DNA of 7,628 bases, taken from NCBI GenBank assembly GCA_905235425.1, contig CAJOKY010000111.1:1-7628 (forward strand), read 5' to 3'. The translations under genes and the position numbers were made by a program. Origin of the DNA: an uncultured Selenomonadaceae bacterium (GTDB lineage Bacteria; Bacillota; Negativicutes; Selenomonadales; Selenomonadaceae). The notes under the pieces are model-generated. The model was given only the letters and a program-made list of their open reading frames with translations. It searched no databases and was not told the origin of the DNA. Below are positions 6,256 through 7,628 of the stretch, piece after piece (within the stretch, counting starts at the first letter, position 1; each line of letters opens with the position of its first letter).

Positions 6256-7626
6256 TTTTTTTCTTAATATTTCCAAATATTCTCTAAGATCGCATTCTTT
6301 AATATTTTCTTCATTTAATAACACATTTTTTTTATTATTATTTTTTATCAAAAATTTTTCTTTTATTATTAAGCATTTCGCCGGAAATTTTATCAGAAAT
6401 TTATAACTTTTTATTTTTTTAATTTTAATCACTAAAACACATTCATCATTTAAATTATTATTCAAATCATAAAAATCATATTGCAAATTATCTTCATACT
6501 TTATTAATATTTTAATAAATTCAGAATTAAACCATATTTTAAATTTATCTCTTTCTTTCCTATTCAGACTAATCCCTTTTATACTATTATTATTTTCATG
6601 GCCTCCATATATTATAGCACCATCACTTGAATTTATCATGGCATATACATATTTTACAATTTCTGCTTTTTTTATAATCGGATATTTCGATATATAGATA
6701 ACATTTGTATTTATATTTAAGGTTTCTAATAAATTACTATTTTTATTTAATTGTGATAAATCATTCAAATCATTTACTAATTGTATTGATTTATATATAT
6801 TATTAATTATTTGTGAATTCCGATCTAAATTAACTTCTTCTTTATATTGCATTAATATTCTATAACTAATATATTTTTCATTTTTGTTGTCATTGCTTTC
6901 ATACCATTTTTTAAAAATAACGAAATCTTCTTTTATTTTATTATTCTGAGTCGAAGATAAATATTTGTTTTCAAAAGATAAAATATAATTATATGTATTA
7001 ATTATTTGACTAAATTTTAGTTCATTTTTTTCTTGCCATTTATTTATTATATTTCTGAAATTGATTATTCCTTTATCGACAATTTCTTCGCTTTTACTAA
7101 TATTTATATTATTGTTAATAATATTTATATTATTATTTTCTTTATTTCTTTCCTTATCAATTCCGTCAGAATTATGGTATATATGTTTAGAGTAACAAAA
7201 TTTATTATTACACCTTTTTAAGAATTTGGAAAATCTGCAAATATTTTTTTTATATCTATTTATATGATAATTAAATTCAATTTCGTTATTGCAACACTCA
7301 TTAACAGATATATATTCATCTAATATTTCTATAGGCATTGTATCAAAATAATAATTAAAATTATTTTCATTATTTTTTAATTCAAAAATTTTATCAAGAA
7401 ACACTGTATAATTTTCTTGGCTTTTTAATTTAAGTAATAATTTTTTGAAGAATTCGAAAAATTGTATAGGTTCTCTTCTTCTATCTTTTGATTTAATAGA
7501 ATTATTATTACTATATAAAGATGAAATATGATAAAAATAACAATTGTTTTCATTATGAGTTGTTGAATTTGAATTATTGTTTAGGTTTTTATTACAAGGA
7601 AAAACTTTGAAAAAAAATAATTCATT
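6139..7626 (-). CDS. Partial eukaryote-like CCCH zinc-finger protein with a divergent Schlafen/AlbA_2-like segment
   Basis: The frame is open from the right edge (first full codon 7626-7624), so the N-terminus is missing; GTG 7404 is internal, not a start. Residues are numbered from 7626 (495 codons). Residues 11-33 have C-x12-H-x4-C-x3-H (HNENNCYFYH), then DRRREP (48-53), matching the first motif and Arg-rich step of plant and protist tandem CCCH proteins. Residues 104-125 resemble the second finger's end with degenerate ligands (CC, then EFNYHINRYKK). Residues 130-148 give C-x8-C-x4-C-x3-H. An Asn-rich linker follows. Residues 325-360 (KYVYAMINSSDGAIIYGG, then IKGISL) resemble the AlbA_2/Schlafen fold, but the usual acidic-Lys segment before it looks lost. 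The last 28 or so codons (6222-6139) are antisense of the DUF362 gene, so the true C-terminus is lost. Codon use is extremely AT-rich and there is no RBS. Function, probably RNA binding, is inferred. Confidence 0.6.
   Translation of the reverse strand, partial: NELFFFKVFPCNKNLNNNSNSTTHNENNCYFYHISSLYSNNNSIKSKDRRREPIQFFEFFKKLLLKLKSQENYTVFLDKIFELKNNENNFNYYFDTMPIEILDEYISVNECCNNEIEFNYHINRYKKNICRFSKFLKRCNNKFCYSKHIYHNSDGIDKERNKENNNINIINNNINISKSEEIVDKGIINFRNIINKWQEKNELKFSQIINTYNYILSFENKYLSSTQNNKIKEDFVIFKKWYESNDNKNEKYISYRILMQYKEEVNLDRNSQIINNIYKSIQLVNDLNDLSQLNKNSNLLETLNINTNVIYISKYPIIKKAEIVKYVYAMINSSDGAIIYGGHENNNSIKGISLNRKERDKFKIWFNSEFIKILIKYEDNLQYDFYDLNNNLNDECVLVIKIKKIKSYKFLIKFPAKCLIIKEKFLIKNNNKKNVLLNEENIKECDLREYLEILRKKLLEHYAEKFNVEDIFINHLVELNQAVSVNFFCEINFRS
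6216..6245. other. Composition and homology breakpoint (bacterial to AT-rich DNA)
   Basis: Left of about 6222 the plus strand encodes the DUF362 N-terminus at normal GC. Right of about 6245 the DNA is overwhelmingly A and T with poly-A/T runs. Both genes that meet here are broken: the plus gene loses its 3' part and the minus gene its own stop codon. No transposase, integrase, inverted repeat or tRNA gene is visible at the join. A target duplication cannot be tested because only one end of the AT-rich block lies in the window. Confidence 0.75.
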
Positions 7627-7628
7627 AA

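Noticed and set aside
7033..7221. Small plus-strand frame 7033-7221 in the AT-rich block
   Set aside because: An Ile/Phe/Tyr-rich translation is expected from the complement of an Asn/Lys-rich gene; there is no RBS or family match.
7404..7404. GTG at 7404 as the start of the AT-rich gene
   Set aside because: The frame is open upstream to the edge, that part encodes the first CCCH-type motif and the DRRREP step, and no ribosome binding site precedes the GTG.
6222..7628. Novel bacterial defence island with a Schlafen-like effector
   Set aside because: AlbA_2 domains do occur in bacterial defence genes, but the CCCH fingers, Asn-rich linkers, absence of an RBS and truncation at the join point to eukaryotic DNA, and no partner defence gene is visible.

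Overview
The window joins two very different kinds of DNA. Positions 1 to about 6222 are bacterial: moderate GC, strong Shine-Dalgarno sequences, close gene packing and a classic intrinsic terminator. The protein flavour (a two-part GT2 glycosyltransferase, a 3,4-ketoisomerase of nucleotide-sugar synthesis, a PBP1A with a Tyr/Asn/Pro-rich tail, a 312-315 aa type I mannose-6-phosphate isomerase and the start of a DUF362 protein) suggests a gut or rumen member of the Firmicutes, perhaps Negativicutes/Selenomonadales. That placement is a judgement from sequence style, not a search result. From about 6222 to the right edge the DNA becomes extremely AT-rich (well under 20% GC by eye) and encodes a protein that looks eukaryotic.

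Layout. On the minus strand at the left, a promoter at 2252-2279 drives a glycosyltransferase beginning at 2213. It is followed by a nucleotide-sugar 3,4-ketoisomerase (FdtA/QdtA type) starting at 272, which runs off the left edge and carries a one-base frameshift near 210. Between the glycosyltransferase and the divergent PBP1A gene lies about 390 bp dominated by degenerate 7-bp tandem repeats (2287-2530). PBP1A (2610-4880, plus) is followed by a second, different 7-bp repeat array (4896-4937) and then manA, whose best-placed start codon is ATA at 4966. An intrinsic terminator (5917-5945) closes manA. A new promoter and ribosome binding site precede a DUF362 gene at 6064, which keeps only about 52 codons before the sequence changes abruptly.

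Right part. The minus-strand reading frame 7626-6139 is open to the right edge, about 74 codons beyond the GTG at 7404. It carries CCCH zinc-finger motifs arranged as in plant and protist tandem-zinc-finger proteins, an Asn-rich linker and a divergent Schlafen/AlbA_2-like segment. Its last 28 or so codons are only the antisense of the DUF362 gene, so it too is truncated at the join. The likeliest explanations are a chimeric assembly (bacterium plus AT-rich protist or fungus) or, less likely, a real insertion of eukaryotic DNA into a bacterial chromosome.

How the genes work together. The left genes fit surface-glycan assembly, PBP1A polymerises peptidoglycan, and ManA links fructose-6-phosphate to mannose-6-phosphate for nucleotide sugars. 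The bacterial part is therefore a cell-envelope neighbourhood. No CRISPR array, tRNA, rRNA, transposase or recognised defence operon is visible.
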